The notes below the pieces were generated by a model. It saw nothing but the letters and a program-made list of their open reading frames with translations. It was not told where the DNA came from and made no database searches. Positions 1 through 10,700 of a stretch of 64,000 nt of DNA are shown here, one piece after another. A program made the position numbers and the translations under genes. Numbering within the stretch: position 1 is the stretch's first letter; each line of letters opens with the position of its first letter. The DNA comes from Bacillota bacterium (GTDB lineage Bacteria > Bacillota > Bacilli > Alicyclobacillales > SLC66): contig JAKADA010000003.1 in assembly GCA_021820975.1 (NCBI GenBank), positions 1-64,000 of the forward strand, read 5' to 3'.

Positions 1-126
1 TTACACGTTGTCCTTCTCTATACGATGTTTAGTTTTCAAGGATCCACCGGGCTTTCTTGCTCGCCCGTGTCGCCCGTCTCTCGCGGCGACAGGTATCAAT
101 ATACCATCCTAGAAATCGAAAGTCAA
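1..126 (-). promoter_or_regulatory. rRNA operon promoter and leader, reading out of the window
   Basis: On the minus strand there is a -35 TTGACT (121-126), a 17-bp spacer and a -10 TATATT (98-103). The transcript then has two short GC hairpins: GTCGCC/GGCGAC, and CGGGC/GCCCG around positions 48-67. Next comes CCTTGAAAACTAAACA, the boxA-like stretch typical of Bacillus-type rRNA leaders and spacers. No rRNA sequence is inside the window; a 16S gene just beyond position 1 is inferred. Confidence 0.75.
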
Positions 127-451
127 CCTAATATGGATAAGGAAGTTTGTACCATTTTGAATCGGCACGAATAAGCTAGATTTGGGTGCATAAGTGTCGC
201 ATTTGGAGTAGATTCGAGGTCGGTGAAAAGCTGCGATCATGCTTTATCGTGGCTTGTTCGGTAATCCAAGCTCACTCAGTCTATGACAGTAGTCATGAAA
301 CGTAAGCCAGTTTTAATGGCTTATCCCGTTCAAGCGCCCATTTGCAACCCAAAGGAATTTCTAATGAAATTTGTATTATGTGCCATGCATATACCCTAAA
401 ATTCCACAAAAATCTGCACATAGTATTCCTCGTCATGTAACCTAGGACATT
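127..451. other. Noncoding gap between rRNA promoter and acyltransferase
   Basis: No credible ORF is seen on either strand. The only structure noted is an imperfect hairpin around 228-256 (AAGC-TG-CGAT pairing with ATCG-TG-GCTT). Its role is unknown. Confidence 0.4.
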
Positions 452-480
452 TTGTCATCGTCATAAGAGTAATCTAGAAC
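452..480 (+). promoter_or_regulatory. Candidate sigma-A promoter of the acyltransferase gene
   Basis: TTGTCA at 452-457, a 17-bp spacer, then TAGAAC at 475-480 (4 of 6 matches to TATAAT). It sits about 30 bases upstream of the start codon at 513 and so gives a short leader containing AAAGGAG at 496-502. Confidence 0.45.
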
Positions 481-512
481 ATGATTCGCCGTGGCAAAGG
501 AGCCATCACACT

Positions 513-2480
513 ATGAACCCCTCATCACTTTTACAACTCTCTCGCACATGGCGATTCGCTTACGCAATTCCTAGAAAAATTCGATCAATGCATCAATCGC
601 AGATACCTTTAGAAGCTGAATCTAGAAGCATGCCATTGCCGGCTATAGCCTCACAAAGAAGTTATATGCCCGCTTTAGATGGTCTTCGGGCATTATCTGT
701 CATAGCAGTGGTTGCCTATCACCTAAACTTCAGTTTTGCTCAAGGTGGGTTAATGGGTGTTAACGTATTTTTTGTGCTATCAGGGTTCTTAATCACAGAT
801 ATTTTACTTCACGAATGGCAAGAGTACGGTAAAATTAATCTAAGACAGTTTTGGTTACATCGCATGCGGCGACTGCTGCCTGCGTTATTTACAATGTTGC
901 TTCTCGTAGTTGGCTTTATGGCAATCACGCAACCTACTTATCTTGAGCAGTTTTACGGAGATATTCTGTCTGCCATCTTTTATGTAAGCAATTGGTGGTA
1001 TATCTTTCACCATGTATCTTATTTTTCCCAATATGGTGTACAATCTCCATTTTTACACCTATGGTCACTTGCTGTAGAGGAACAATTTTATTTGGTATGG
1101 CCTATTCTCTTACTCTTTGGACTAAGGTTTTTACGAACGCGAGGCTGGTTGTTTTTGCTCATCATCCTTGGCTCGATTGCATCCGCTTTAGCAATGGCTT
1201 TCTTGTACCAACCCTTTATGGATCCAAGTCGCGTATACTACGGAACGGATACTCGAGCCTTTTCCTTGCTCATCGGAGCAGCCTTGGCGCTCCTGATGAT
1301 TCGTCAAAAACCAGTACAAAAATCAACGAAAAAGATTTCTTGGAGTTTTGATGCAGTTGGTATCCTATCTCTTTTGATTCTTCTATTGGTAATGGTTTTT
1401 AGTAATGAATATCAGCCAACACTTTACCAAGGTGGAATGGTTTTTCTATCGCTAGTCACCGCCGCTTTAATCGCAGTACTGGCCCATCCGGGCAGTCGAC
1501 TTGGTGCGGTGTTTAGTTTTCGACCTTTACGTTACCTTGGACAGCGCTCTTACGGGATCTACCTATGGCACTACCCGATTATCGTATTGACGACACCTAT
1601 CATCAATGCATCGGGAACAAATTGTTTGCTGATCATAAGCCAAATTACAGCAAGCCTCATCATGGCGGACTTATCCTGGCGCTTTATTGAAACGCCGATT
1701 CGTCATGGGAAACTTCCTTTTTCCCATCGCCATCGAAAAAAGCAGGAGCTTAGTGCAAAAAATAGTTCCACCAAATTTTATAGAAGTACCCTCATGGTGA
1801 TAACTTGTTTTTCCTTTTTGATTCTCGGTGTTGGCTATGCAGAATTACACAAAATGTCGAAAAGTGACACGGTTTCAGCCAAGATCATTGCATCCAGGCA
1901 TACACAACTAAAGCCAGGATATACACAAACAAAGCCGGTGGTAACGCAGAAACCCAAGCCTTCTTGGCATAAGAACTTACCCGCAAAGGTACAAGTACAG
2001 CAAGTAACACGTGTAGTAGGCCAAGAGGTAACAGCTATCGGTGATTCCATTATGATCGATATAAAACCATACTTACAAAGAGATTTACCGGGCATTTGGG
2101 TGGATGGTATGGTAGGAAGGCAGATGTATCAATTAGAAAACACACTTACACAATTACGCGCAAACAGGCATTTACGCGCAAATCTCATTATTGAATTAGG
2201 AACAAACGGCTCCTTCAATGAGACATCGATTGCTACGTTATTACGTAGCCTCCATGAGAAAAGGATTGTCATCGTGAATACGCGGGTGCCGCGATCTTGG
2301 CAAGAATCTGTAAATGAAAGCCTTGCACAGCTCGTGGCACAAGTACCCCATGCGCTACTTGTCAATTGGTACAAAGCAAGCGCCAATCACAATACCTATT
2401 TTTCTCCTGATGGGGTACACCTTGATCCGCAAGGGGCAGCTACTTTAGCACAACTCGTGACAATCTCATTGAAATCCTAG
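513..2480 (+). CDS. OatA-type membrane acyltransferase with SGNH domain
   Basis: A 655-residue integral membrane protein. Residues about 50-400 form an acyltransferase-3 domain with many hydrophobic helices and the family start motif YMPALDGLRALSV followed by a His (AYH). After a last membrane helix (about 425-445) and a linker, the C-terminal part is an SGNH/GDSL-like extracellular domain with GDS (AIGDSIM), GTNG and PDGVHLDPQG carrying the Asp and His. This architecture matches peptidoglycan or cell-surface O-acetyltransferases (OatA family), in which the membrane part delivers acyl groups to the outside domain. The exact acceptor cannot be read from sequence. ATG start with AAAGGAG ten bases upstream; Met26 is a possible alternative. 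Monocistronic and convergent with trmD. Confidence 0.85.
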   Translation: MNPSSLLQLSRTWRFAYAIPRKIRSMHQSQIPLEAESRSMPLPAIASQRSYMPALDGLRALSVIAVVAYHLNFSFAQGGLMGVNVFFVLSGFLITDILLHEWQEYGKINLRQFWLHRMRRLLPALFTMLLLVVGFMAITQPTYLEQFYGDILSAIFYVSNWWYIFHHVSYFSQYGVQSPFLHLWSLAVEEQFYLVWPILLLFGLRFLRTRGWLFLLIILGSIASALAMAFLYQPFMDPSRVYYGTDTRAFSLLIGAALALLMIRQKPVQKSTKKISWSFDAVGILSLLILLLVMVFSNEYQPTLYQGGMVFLSLVTAALIAVLAHPGSRLGAVFSFRPLRYLGQRSYGIYLWHYPIIVLTTPIINASGTNCLLIISQITASLIMADLSWRFIETPIRHGKLPFSHRHRKKQELSAKNSSTKFYRSTLMVITCFSFLILGVGYAELHKMSKSDTVSAKIIASRHTQLKPGYTQTKPVVTQKPKPSWHKNLPAKVQVQQVTRVVGQEVTAIGDSIMIDIKPYLQRDLPGIWVDGMVGRQMYQLENTLTQLRANRHLRANLIIELGTNGSFNETSIATLLRSLHEKRIVIVNTRVPRSWQESVNESLAQLVAQVPHALLVNWYKASANHNTYFSPDGVHLDPQGAATLAQLVTISLKS

Positions 2481-2565
2481 TGAAATTGGTGCACAGAAGG
2501 AAAACACAAAGCATACAGTGAGGTGAACTCATCGATAAGCCAACCAAGGGATACAGTGAACTGGC

Positions 2566-3339
2566 TCAATCGGTGGGTTCCGAATCATTATCCTTCCAAC
2601 CAAAAGTTTCTAAGAAAACTTTATCCTGACGATCTAATGGCACGAATTGCAACAGTTCTGGTCGCTTGCGCCATGTCACAAGTAAAGACTGTTGTCTTCG
2701 CCACGTTGCAATGTTCGCGTGATGGCCAGAAAGCAAAACATCCGGTACTTTAAAGCCGCGAAACTCTGATGGCTTCGTATACTGAGGAAATTCGAGCAAA
2801 CCTTGTGAAAAAGAATCATCCACAGCACTTTGCTCATTGCCCAATACACCAGGCAGGAGACGAGCTACAGCATCGATAACCACGAGTGCAGGTAGTTCCC
2901 CACCTGTCAGCACATAATCTCCGATAGATAATTCATCATCGACGAGGTGCTCACGAATCCGCTCATCAAACCCCTCGTAGTGCCCACTAATAAAAATAAT
3001 ATGATCCATAGAAGCTAGTTCTTCAGCGACACGTTGCGAAAAGACACGCCCCTGTGGAGAAAGCAGAATCACTTTAGGAGATACTGTTGAAGTAAGAGAA
3101 GAAGTCATCTTGGCACGTAACGACTCAACCGCCAAGAAAATAGGCTCTGGCTTTAACACCATGCCTGCTCCGCCGCCAAATGGCGTATCATCCACCGTCT
3201 TATGCCGATTCATTGCAAAATCACGATAATTGACGATACCAACATCAAGGTACCCTTGCTTGATCGCTCGACCAACGATACTTGATTTTAGCGGAGCCTC
3301 AAACATCTCAGGAAATAACGTCAAAACATCAATTCGCAT
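2566..3339 (-). CDS. trmD: tRNA (guanine37-N1)-methyltransferase TrmD
   Basis: A 257-residue SPOUT methyltransferase that uses S-adenosylmethionine to make m1G37 in tRNAs and so prevents frameshifting. Visible hallmarks are the N-terminal [13 protein letters not shown], the [10 protein letters not shown] loop, the knotted SAM site around [13 protein letters not shown], and the [12 protein letters not shown] segment. ATG at 3339 is preferred to the TTG one codon upstream because it gives the family N-terminus. The gene begins four bases after the rimM stop. In many Bacilli rplS follows trmD; here an unrelated convergent acyltransferase follows. Confidence 0.96.
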   Translation of the reverse strand: MRIDVLTLFPEMFEAPLKSSIVGRAIKQGYLDVGIVNYRDFAMNRHKTVDDTPFGGGAGMVLKPEPIFLAVESLRAKMTSSLTSTVSPKVILLSPQGRVFSQRVAEELASMDHIIFISGHYEGFDERIREHLVDDELSIGDYVLTGGELPALVVIDAVARLLPGVLGNEQSAVDDSFSQGLLEFPQYTKPSEFRGFKVPDVLLSGHHANIATWRRQQSLLVTWRKRPELLQFVPLDRQDKVFLETFGWKDNDSEPTD

Positions 3340-3343
3340 CAAA

Positions 3344-3853
3344 TCAATCTAACAACCCCGGCATGACATAAACAACCATTCGTTTTTGGGCAATGTCCAC
3401 GTGACGTATGCAATCAGGGATCGCAGGTAAAAGCAACTCTATCCCAGAACTATTTTTAACCACATAAACATCATTTGCACCTGGTGAAAGTACATCCACC
3501 AATGTCCCCAAAATCGTACCATCCTCAATCGAAACGACTGTACATCCGAGTAAATCCCGGACAAAATAATGACCTTCTGAAAGATCAGGTAGTTGTTCAC
3601 GCGAGACGAATAAGTCCATACCTCGGCATTTTTCCGCTTCATCAATCGTGTTAATCTCTTCAAAGCTCACAACATATATATTTTTTTGCAATCGGCCCGA
3701 CAGTACGTGCACCACTTGTGCTGCACGGTGATTACCTTGCATCGTCAGAATAGACCCTTTTGCAAATCGCAGGTGAGGGAAATCTGTTCGCGAGAGCACG
3801 CGCACCTCGCCTTTTAGCCCATGCGTACCAACAATAGAACCTACCGTGAACAT
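3344..3853 (-). CDS. rimM: 16S rRNA processing protein RimM
   Basis: A 169-residue ribosome maturation factor that helps mature the 30S head and binds S19. The N-terminal RimM barrel begins [18 protein letters not shown]. The C-terminal PRC-barrel is visible as [12 protein letters not shown] and [10 protein letters not shown], ending with [10 protein letters not shown]. Length is typical. It sits between ylqD and trmD, the usual Bacilli order, and its stop almost abuts the trmD start, so the two are likely co-transcribed. Confidence 0.96.
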   Translation of the reverse strand: MFTVGSIVGTHGLKGEVRVLSRTDFPHLRFAKGSILTMQGNHRAAQVVHVLSGRLQKNIYVVSFEEINTIDEAEKCRGMDLFVSREQLPDLSEGHYFVRDLLGCTVVSIEDGTILGTLVDVLSPGANDVYVVKNSSGIELLLPAIPDCIRHVDIAQKRMVVYVMPGLLD

Positions 3854-3894
3854 CTCAGCGTCCAGAAAACCTCACCCACCCAATTTTTCCTATT

Positions 3895-4317
3895 TTAGTT
3901 CGCCGCGTCACCATTTTGACGAATTTCTACGACGATACCATCTTTCACGATAATTTCAGCACCTAATAAAATCTTTTCCCATGACGCGCCCACTTCAACA
4001 TCCACAGAGGTTTCAACTTGGCCATTGGGTACTTCGGATCCAATATCCATTTGTTGAATTTGTGATAACTGTTGAATCATTTGTTCGCGACGTTCTTCGC
4101 GTTGTGCTCGTTCCGCTTCAATGCGTTCCTGTGCTTGCGCTACAGCTACTTCGCCTTGCTTTTCAGCGTCACGAATCCATTGTTTACCACGGAATTCCAA
4201 CTCTTCAAGCTCGGCAATTGTCGCATTAATCAAGCGACGCAATTCGGCGAGCCACGCTTGTTTCGTTTCCTCGGTCAATATGTACTTAACGGCAACTGGC
4301 TGGCGAATCGTTAACAA
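3895..4317 (-). CDS. ylqD: YlqD family protein
   Basis: A 140-residue protein of the YlqD family, whose function is not established. It starts with a short beta segment (LTIRQPVAVKYILTE), continues as a long charged coiled coil (about residues 20-95, rich in Glu, Arg and Gln), and ends in a small domain with VEVGASWEKIL and IIVKDGIVVEIR. The TTG at 4317 is chosen because AAGGAGG lies eight bases upstream and the N-terminus then resembles the B. subtilis protein; a longer in-frame reading to 4374 lacks such support. It lies between khpA and rimM as in Bacillus. Confidence 0.85.
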   Translation of the reverse strand: MLTIRQPVAVKYILTEETKQAWLAELRRLINATIAELEELEFRGKQWIRDAEKQGEVAVAQAQERIEAERAQREERREQMIQQLSQIQQMDIGSEVPNGQVETSVDVEVGASWEKILLGAEIIVKDGIVVEIRQNGDAAN

Positions 4318-4393
4318 AGGGATTTCCTCCTTATGTCTATCCAAATAAACCTCAAACCACAAGGGCCCAGACAATTTGTCTCGACCCTTGTCA

Positions 4394-4621
4394 TCAATTC
4401 ACTTCGATGTGAACACGCCGGTTTTCTTGCAAAGCTGCAGCAGAAACTACAGTACGCATCGACTTGATGATACGTCCACCTTTTCCGATGATCTTTCCCA
4501 CGTCACTCGGTGCAACAGACAACTCATAGGTCGTGGCACGCTCACCCTGCACTTCGCGTACTTGAACATCATCTGGGTTATCAACGAGGTTACGCGCAAT
4601 CAATTCAACGAGTTCTTTCAC
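4394..4621 (-). CDS. khpA: KH-domain RNA-binding protein KhpA (YlqC)
   Basis: A 75-residue single KH domain with the RNA-gripping loop GKIIGKGGRIIKSMR (GxxG = GKGG). Relatives bind RNA, often with a KhpB/EloR partner, and affect cell division and cell length in Firmicutes. The partner is not in this window. GTG start preceded by AAGGCGGG. It lies between rpsP and ylqD, the standard Bacilli arrangement. Confidence 0.93.
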   Translation of the reverse strand: MKELVELIARNLVDNPDDVQVREVQGERATTYELSVAPSDVGKIIGKGGRIIKSMRTVVSAAALQENRRVHIEVN

Positions 4622-4669
4622 GGTGATCCCGCCTTCGACTGGTCCGTGCTAACGATCAAAGCTAATAAT

Positions 4670-4942
4670 TTATTTGCTAAGACGTTGTTCATGTGCCTTT
4701 TTCATAATTCCAGAAACACTCAACAAATTACGTGCTGAGTCTGAAGGTTGTGCGCCTGTTCCCAACCAATATAACGCACGTTCTTCTTTGATATTGATTT
4801 GTGCTGGATTCGTTAAAGGATTGTAAGTACCAATCTCTTCGATAAAGCGACCATCACGGGGTGATCTTGAATCCGAAACCACCACACGATAAAACGGAGC
4901 TTTTTTAGCACCCATACGTTTTAGACGAATTTTCACTGCCAT
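4670..4942 (-). CDS. rpsP: 30S ribosomal protein S16
   Basis: A 90-residue S16 starting [19 protein letters not shown] and containing the [18 protein letters not shown] signature. Assembles early into the 30S subunit body. The ATG at 4942 is chosen over an upstream in-frame start because a perfect AAGGAGG (4951-4957) lies just before it. Immediately downstream of ffh, so it is probably transcribed in the ffh operon. Confidence 0.97.
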   Translation of the reverse strand: MAVKIRLKRMGAKKAPFYRVVVSDSRSPRDGRFIEEIGTYNPLTNPAQINIKEERALYWLGTGAQPSDSARNLLSVSGIMKKAHEQRLSK

Positions 4943-4973
4943 CGTTTTCACCTCCTTGACGAAGTATCAAAAT

Positions 4974-6380
4974 TTATTTACGACGTTTGCCACCATGTGA
5001 AAATGGCATTCCACCTTTTTTCCCCATAGAACCCATCGCACCTGCTAAACTTCCAAGACCCTTCTTACCGCCCTTGGCCAAGGAAGAAAATTGTTTCATC
5101 ATTTTACGCATCTCTTCAAACTGGCGTAAAAGCTGATTGACATCTTTGACCTGCGTACCGCTACCTTTGGCAATCCGGATACGTCGACTAGAGCTTTTCG
5201 TTACGAGTTCCGGTTTGACACGTTCTGCCTTTGACATCGAAAGGATAATGGCTTCAACCTTACTCATCTGAGAACCATCCACGGCGCCTGCAGGCAATTG
5301 CTTTAACTTACCCATGCCAGGAAGCATACCTAGTAGTTGGTCGAGCGGGCCCAACTTACGAACTTGTTGTAATTGCGCTAAAAAATCATCCAACGTAAAC
5401 TCATTTTTCAGAAGCTTTGCTTCCAGTTCCTTCGCTTGCTTTTCATCAATCGTTTCTTGTGCCTTTTCAATTAACGATAAAACATCGCCCATTCCTAAGA
5501 TCCGTGACGCCATACGATCAGGATAGAAAGGCTCGAGGGCATCCGTCTTTTCACCAGTACCAACAAACTTGACAGGGCACCCCGTTACATGACGAACGGT
5601 TAGTGCCGCACCACCACGTGTATCACCATCGAGTTTTGTCAAAACAATTCCCGTGACGGACAATTGACTATGAAAGTGCTCAGCAACCGTAATCGCATCT
5701 TGCCCTGTCATAGCATCAATGACAAGCAAAATCTCATGCGGTTGTGCAATGTCTTTCATCACAGATAACTCTTGCATCAATGTCTCATCAATATGCAACC
5801 GACCAGCTGTATCAATAATGACATAATCATTGCCCGCTTTACGGGCCTCTTCCATAGCCTCACGTACAATTTCCGGAGGCGAAATGTGATTACCCGGTGC
5901 ATAGATCGACACATCAATTTGTTTTGCTAAGATGCGTAACTGATCAATAGCCGCAGGACGATAGATATCAGCTGCCACCAAAAGCGGACGTCTATGTTCC
6001 TTCAATACAAGGTGCCGCGCAAGTTTTGCTGCAGCAGTAGTTTTTCCTGCACCTTGCAATCCAACTAACATCACGACAGTTGGTGGTTTGGCAGCCCTTG
6101 CGATCCGCTCTTGTTCACCGCCCATGAGCGATACTAACTCGTCATGAACAATTTTCACGACGTGCTGAGAAGCGGATAAACTCTGCAAAATCTCTTGTCC
6201 TACCGCTTTTTCACGGACTCGTTCTGTAAACTCTTTGGCGACAGCGTGATGTACGTCAGCTTCCAAGAGAGCCCTACGAATCTCACGCATCGCATCTTTG
6301 ACATCATCTTCTGTCAATCGCCCTTTACTGCGCAATTTTTGAAAGGCCCCTTGCAAACGTTCAGAAAGCGCATCAAACAT
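4974..6380 (-). CDS. ffh: Signal recognition particle protein Ffh (SRP54)
   Basis: A 468-residue GTPase that binds signal sequences of nascent membrane proteins and works with FtsY, also encoded here. N domain (about 1-85), G domain with GLQGAGKTT (P loop near residue 105), DTAGR and TKLDGDTRGG, then a Met-rich M domain (about 300-468) ending in a glycine-lysine-rich tail with MGKKGGMPF. ATG start with AGGTGGTGA upstream. The ylxM gene precedes it, as in most Bacilli. Confidence 0.97.
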   Translation of the reverse strand: MFDALSERLQGAFQKLRSKGRLTEDDVKDAMREIRRALLEADVHHAVAKEFTERVREKAVGQEILQSLSASQHVVKIVHDELVSLMGGEQERIARAAKPPTVVMLVGLQGAGKTTAAAKLARHLVLKEHRRPLLVAADIYRPAAIDQLRILAKQIDVSIYAPGNHISPPEIVREAMEEARKAGNDYVIIDTAGRLHIDETLMQELSVMKDIAQPHEILLVIDAMTGQDAITVAEHFHSQLSVTGIVLTKLDGDTRGGAALTVRHVTGCPVKFVGTGEKTDALEPFYPDRMASRILGMGDVLSLIEKAQETIDEKQAKELEAKLLKNEFTLDDFLAQLQQVRKLGPLDQLLGMLPGMGKLKQLPAGAVDGSQMSKVEAIILSMSKAERVKPELVTKSSSRRIRIAKGSGTQVKDVNQLLRQFEEMRKMMKQFSSLAKGGKKGLGSLAGAMGSMGKKGGMPFSHGGKRRK

Positions 6381-6409
6381 GACGTAGTCACCACCTATCG
6401 TCGATCTCT

Positions 6410-6730
6410 TTACAATAACTCGTTCATTAACTGGTTTATGGGATCATCATGAATACCTAAGTAGGTAAGTCGAGCTTGAAGTTTTTGCAAGGTATCATGT
6501 CGTTTCAATAAACTGTCTAAAAGATGTAGCTTATCTTCAAAATCTGTAAGTTGAGAAACAGTACGGTGCACGATATCATGAACAGCTTGCCGCGAAATAG
6601 ATAAACGATCTGCAATCTCCGCAAGCGAAAAGTCTTCGAAATAGTGCAGTTCAAACGTTTCTCGCTGGCGTTCTGTCAACATCGAACTATAACAGTCATA
6701 AAGAAGATGAGCCTGAACCGCTTTATCCAA
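6410..6730 (-). CDS. ylxM: YlxM helix-turn-helix protein, SRP-associated
   Basis: A 106-residue YlxM/p13-like protein. It resembles region 4 of sigma factors: LTERQRETFELHYFEDFSLAEIADRL followed by SISRQAVHDIVHR, a helix-turn-helix, then a coiled segment. Family members are always next to ffh/ftsY and in streptococci stimulate the SRP pathway. The TTG at 6730 is chosen because AAGGTGA lies eight bases upstream and the product then begins like B. subtilis YlxM; a GTG at 6742 would overlap that Shine-Dalgarno sequence. Confidence 0.9.
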   Translation of the reverse strand: MDKAVQAHLLYDCYSSMLTERQRETFELHYFEDFSLAEIADRLSISRQAVHDIVHRTVSQLTDFEDKLHLLDSLLKRHDTLQKLQARLTYLGIHDDPINQLMNELL

Positions 6731-6801
6731 CTGACCGATCACCTTTCAAGACATTGCCTATCGTACTAAATAACTCATTGCCTGTCAAGTAGTTATACTT
6801 G

Positions 6802-7740
6802 TCAGGCGTTATCCCCAACTATCCAAGTTGCTCCACTAAATAACGCTTGCGCATAGCCTGCTGCGGAGAACGGTTGAAGATCATCAATGCTTTCACCAAG
6901 TCCTATCCATTTGACAGGAATACGCAATGCCTGTTTGATACCAATGACTACTCCGCCTTTTGCCGTACCATCGAGTTTCGTCAATACAATACCTGTCACT
7001 TTTGCCACATCACTAAATAGCTTCGCCTGCGTGATCGCATTTTGCCCTGTCGTCGCGTCAAGCACCAAGAGAACTTCATGCGGTGCTCCGGGTAACTCTC
7101 GAGCAATAATGCGGTACACCTTTTCTAACTCTTCCATGAGATTCGCCTTGTTTTGCAAACGTCCAGCTGTATCGCACAGAAGAATATCGGCTTTACGCGC
7201 CTTAGCCGCATTGATCGCATCGAATATCACAGCAGCTGGATCAGACCCCGTCGTTTGTCGAATGACATCTACGGATGCTCGTTCGCCCCAAATAACCAAC
7301 TGCTCGATCGCCGCTGCGCGAAACGTATCACCTGCTGCGAGTACCACTTTTTTACCCTCATCACTCCATTTTTTTGCCAGCTTACCAATCGTGGTCGTTT
7401 TACCAACACCATTGACGCCGACAAACAGCACCACCGTAGGGCCTGGTATCGCGAAAGTAAGAGGTTCTGGATCCTCACCAAGGATCTCCAAGATCGCTTC
7501 TTGCAGGACAGGAACCAATTGGTCAGCCGTTTCCAATTTCTTGCGACGAGCTTCTTTTTGCATACGATTAAGTAGGAACTGAGTAGTTTCAAAGCCGATG
7601 TCGGCAGCCAGCAATGTTTCCTCAAGTTCGTCAAAAAGTTCCTCGTCAATACGCCTTCTATGTAAAATCGTTTCGACACGTTCTGTAAATGCTTGCCTCG
7701 TTTTCGTCAAACTTGCTTTCAAACGATCAAATATACCCAT
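6802..7740 (-). CDS. ftsY: Signal recognition particle receptor FtsY
   Basis: A 312-residue SRP receptor GTPase at the membrane. It has a short basic N-terminus and no long acidic A domain, as in other Firmicutes. The NG domain shows GVNGVGKTTTIGKLA (P loop near residue 110), DTAGR, TKLDGTAKGG and GLGESIDDLQPF. It docks with Ffh so that both hydrolyse GTP and hand the ribosome to SecYEG. ATG at 7740 is preferred to a TTG two codons upstream. Lies between smc and ylxM. Confidence 0.97.
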   Translation of the reverse strand: MGIFDRLKASLTKTRQAFTERVETILHRRRIDEELFDELEETLLAADIGFETTQFLLNRMQKEARRKKLETADQLVPVLQEAILEILGEDPEPLTFAIPGPTVVLFVGVNGVGKTTTIGKLAKKWSDEGKKVVLAAGDTFRAAAIEQLVIWGERASVDVIRQTTGSDPAAVIFDAINAAKARKADILLCDTAGRLQNKANLMEELEKVYRIIARELPGAPHEVLLVLDATTGQNAITQAKLFSDVAKVTGIVLTKLDGTAKGGVVIGIKQALRIPVKWIGLGESIDDLQPFSAAGYAQALFSGATWIVGDNA

Positions 7741-7772
7741 CTTCAAGGCCTTCTTTCCCTAGAAATGCATCA

Positions 7773-10700
7773 TTAGGCCGACTCAATGGAATCTTCCTCT
7801 TCATCGGTGACCCGCACTGATACCAGTTTCGAAACTCCTGACTCTTGCATCGTAACACCATACAATACATCAGCCGCTTCCATCGTACCTCTGCGGTGTG
7901 TAATAACGATGAACTGCGTCTGCGTTGAAAATTCTCGCAAATAGGAAGCGAATCGAGCAACATTCGCCTCATCCAGTGCAGCCTCTACTTCGTCGAGAAC
8001 ACAAAATGGCACAGGACGCACCCGCAAAATGGCGAATAGCAAAGCAAGCGCCGTCAATGCCCTTTCCCCACCGCTAAGCAAGGATAATGATTGCATTTTC
8101 TTGCCTGGTGGCTCAGCAACAATTTCAATACCTGAACCAAGTGGGTCTTGTTCATCAAGCAAAAACACATCTGCCTTTCCGCCGTCAAAAAGGGAAGAAA
8201 ACACATAGCGAAACTGCTCTCTAACCTGAGAGAATACGTTCATAAAGCGATGCGCCATTTCTTCATCAATTTTCTCAATCAATTGTTCAAGTTGCGCTTG
8301 CGCTTGAAGCAAATCCTGCTCTTGCGATTGTAAAAATGTATAACGTTCTTCAAGGCGTTCTAACTCTTCAATGGCACCCAAACGAACGTCAGAAAAAGCT
8401 TCTAAGGCACGTCGCAAGGATTGCACCTTTGGACGCAAATCATAAGGTTGTTCTATTACAGGATATTTCTCTTTAGCAAGTTCCAAACCAAGCCCATACT
8501 CATCTCGCAACAATTCTAGTTTTCCTTCAAGTTCCGCCTCCATGCGGCTAACATTCAAATCATGACTATGCATCTCTTCTTGAAGTTGATGTAATGTTGC
8601 AAGTAGGTCATTGCGTTTACTTTCACCTTCTTCAAGTGCACGAATGCGTACTTCGCGAAACGTTCGCATCGCACTTAAGTCGCGTTGGACACCATCACGG
8701 ATTTCTTCGGCACCTTTACCTTCTTGATCAAAGGCTAAAAGCTCTTGACGCAACTGGCTCAAGCGCTCTTGCGTTTTAGCAGTTTCCGTTGCGACACGAT
8801 CCGACTCTTCCTCAAGGTGAATCTTGCGTTTTTTTAGCTGATCCATCGCCAACTGCATGCCCCGAATCATTTCTTGACGTTGTCCAACTTCCACTTTAAG
8901 GGCCGTAATGCGATCCTTTTGATCAGATTGTGCATCTTCCAGCGCAGACAACGTTTGCTCGAGCTGAGCAATCTGCTGTTCCGTCTGTAAAACAGCTTCA
9001 TGAGCCTGTGTTAGCCTATTTTGGAAAAACACAACTTTATTCTTTGCTTCTTCCCAATCTTTACCTATACGTTCATACTCGGCTTCACGAGCCGTATCCT
9101 GATCTTGTAACGCCTGCAATTGCACATCAAGACGCATTTGATTTGCCTGATATTCGCGAACTGCACGATCACAAGTGACAATACCCTCTTGCCACAAAGC
9201 AATTTCACGCTTATCTTGCTGCACTTGTTGTATAAGTGACTCGCGTTCCTGAATCCGACCCCGTAAATTCTCTTCAAGTTCCGTTTCACGCCTTACCAAA
9301 TCATCAATCTCACGAGATCGGCTTAAGAGTCCGACACCATTTTTTGCCACACTCCCGCCTGACATCGAACCGCCAGGATTGACCACGTCACCCTCTAACG
9401 TCACCACACGAACCCTATGTTGTAATACTCGTGCAATCGTGTTAGCTTGTGCTAACCCTGTGGCTACAATCGTATTGCCAAGAAGCCAATCAACAACCTG
9501 CCGATAGACGGTATCTGCCTTAACAAGTTCCGAGGCAACACCGATAAAGCCACTTGCTGAGCGAACCATTTGTAAGTCATGCAAAGGAATTTTACGCCCT
9601 TTAATCGTTTCGAGGGGTAAAAATGTTGCACGTCCAAGTTGCCGCTTCTTCAAATAATCGATCGCTTTTCTAGCATCCGCCTCTGTGGCCATGATAATAT
9701 GTTGCATAGCTCCACTTAGCGCCGTTTCAATCGCACGTTCATGTTCTTGTTCGACTTTAAAAAGATCTGCTACAGCCCCGTGCACACCAGTGAGTTTATG
9801 ATCATCTAAAGCTAACAAGATCGCCTTCGGCCCGCCTGCAAATCCATCTCGATCATGTTGCAATTCTTGAAGCGTCTTTAACCGACTTTGTATTGCAAAA
9901 AGCGTCCTTTCCAACTCATGCTCGGCCACAGAACGTTTCTTTATCTCGTCATCAAGTTGTTGAATAAGCTTATTTTTAGCATCAATTTTTTGCAGATAAT
10001 CTTTAGCTTTTGCGGTTTCATCTTGTAGTACTATAGAGCACGTTTGCTGTTGTTCTTGCAGTCGCAAAATGTCCGTGTCTAAAGAGATTGTCTGCGCCAA
10101 AAGACGCTCCTTTTGATTTTCAAGTTGCTCGACAAGATTCGTAGCATTAGTCACTTCATTACGTTCCGAGGCTTGCGTACGCATCGCTTCAAATAAATTT
10201 GTGCGCGCCGTTGACAATTGATTACGCAAAGCCTGAACTGTTACTGACTCAGCTATCTTTTGCTCTTCTTGTCGTAATGCCTCTTCATGATGCATCAATT
10301 CCTCTTGCACAAGCTGCAATTGACGATGAGCCTCAGCTTGTTCACGATCAGCTGATTCACCTTCGGCACTTAACCGGTCCGCCGCGAGGCGCAATTCATC
10401 CAAGGTGGCAATCGCATGTTCTTGTCGTTCAAAAGCTACGCGTCGATTGGCCTCACTTTGCTCAACTTTTTGCGTCGTATCAAGAAGTCTTGCCTGAGCC
10501 AGTTGCATATCTTGATCAAACTGATCAGCCTGCATGCGTAGCGCGTTGACTTGTTGATCCGCCCCGGCAACATCCATAGTTAGCATGTCGTGGCGCAATG
10601 TGAATTGCTGCAGCAAAGCTTGCCCCTGCACTCGTTTTGCAAGCAATTGTTCTATTTCAGCAACAAGCAACGAAACCTGAGTTGTGGCTAATTGACTTTG

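Noticed and set aside
7153-7575. Plus-strand ORF over ftsY
   Set aside because: Shadow of ftsY with no ribosome site or family features.
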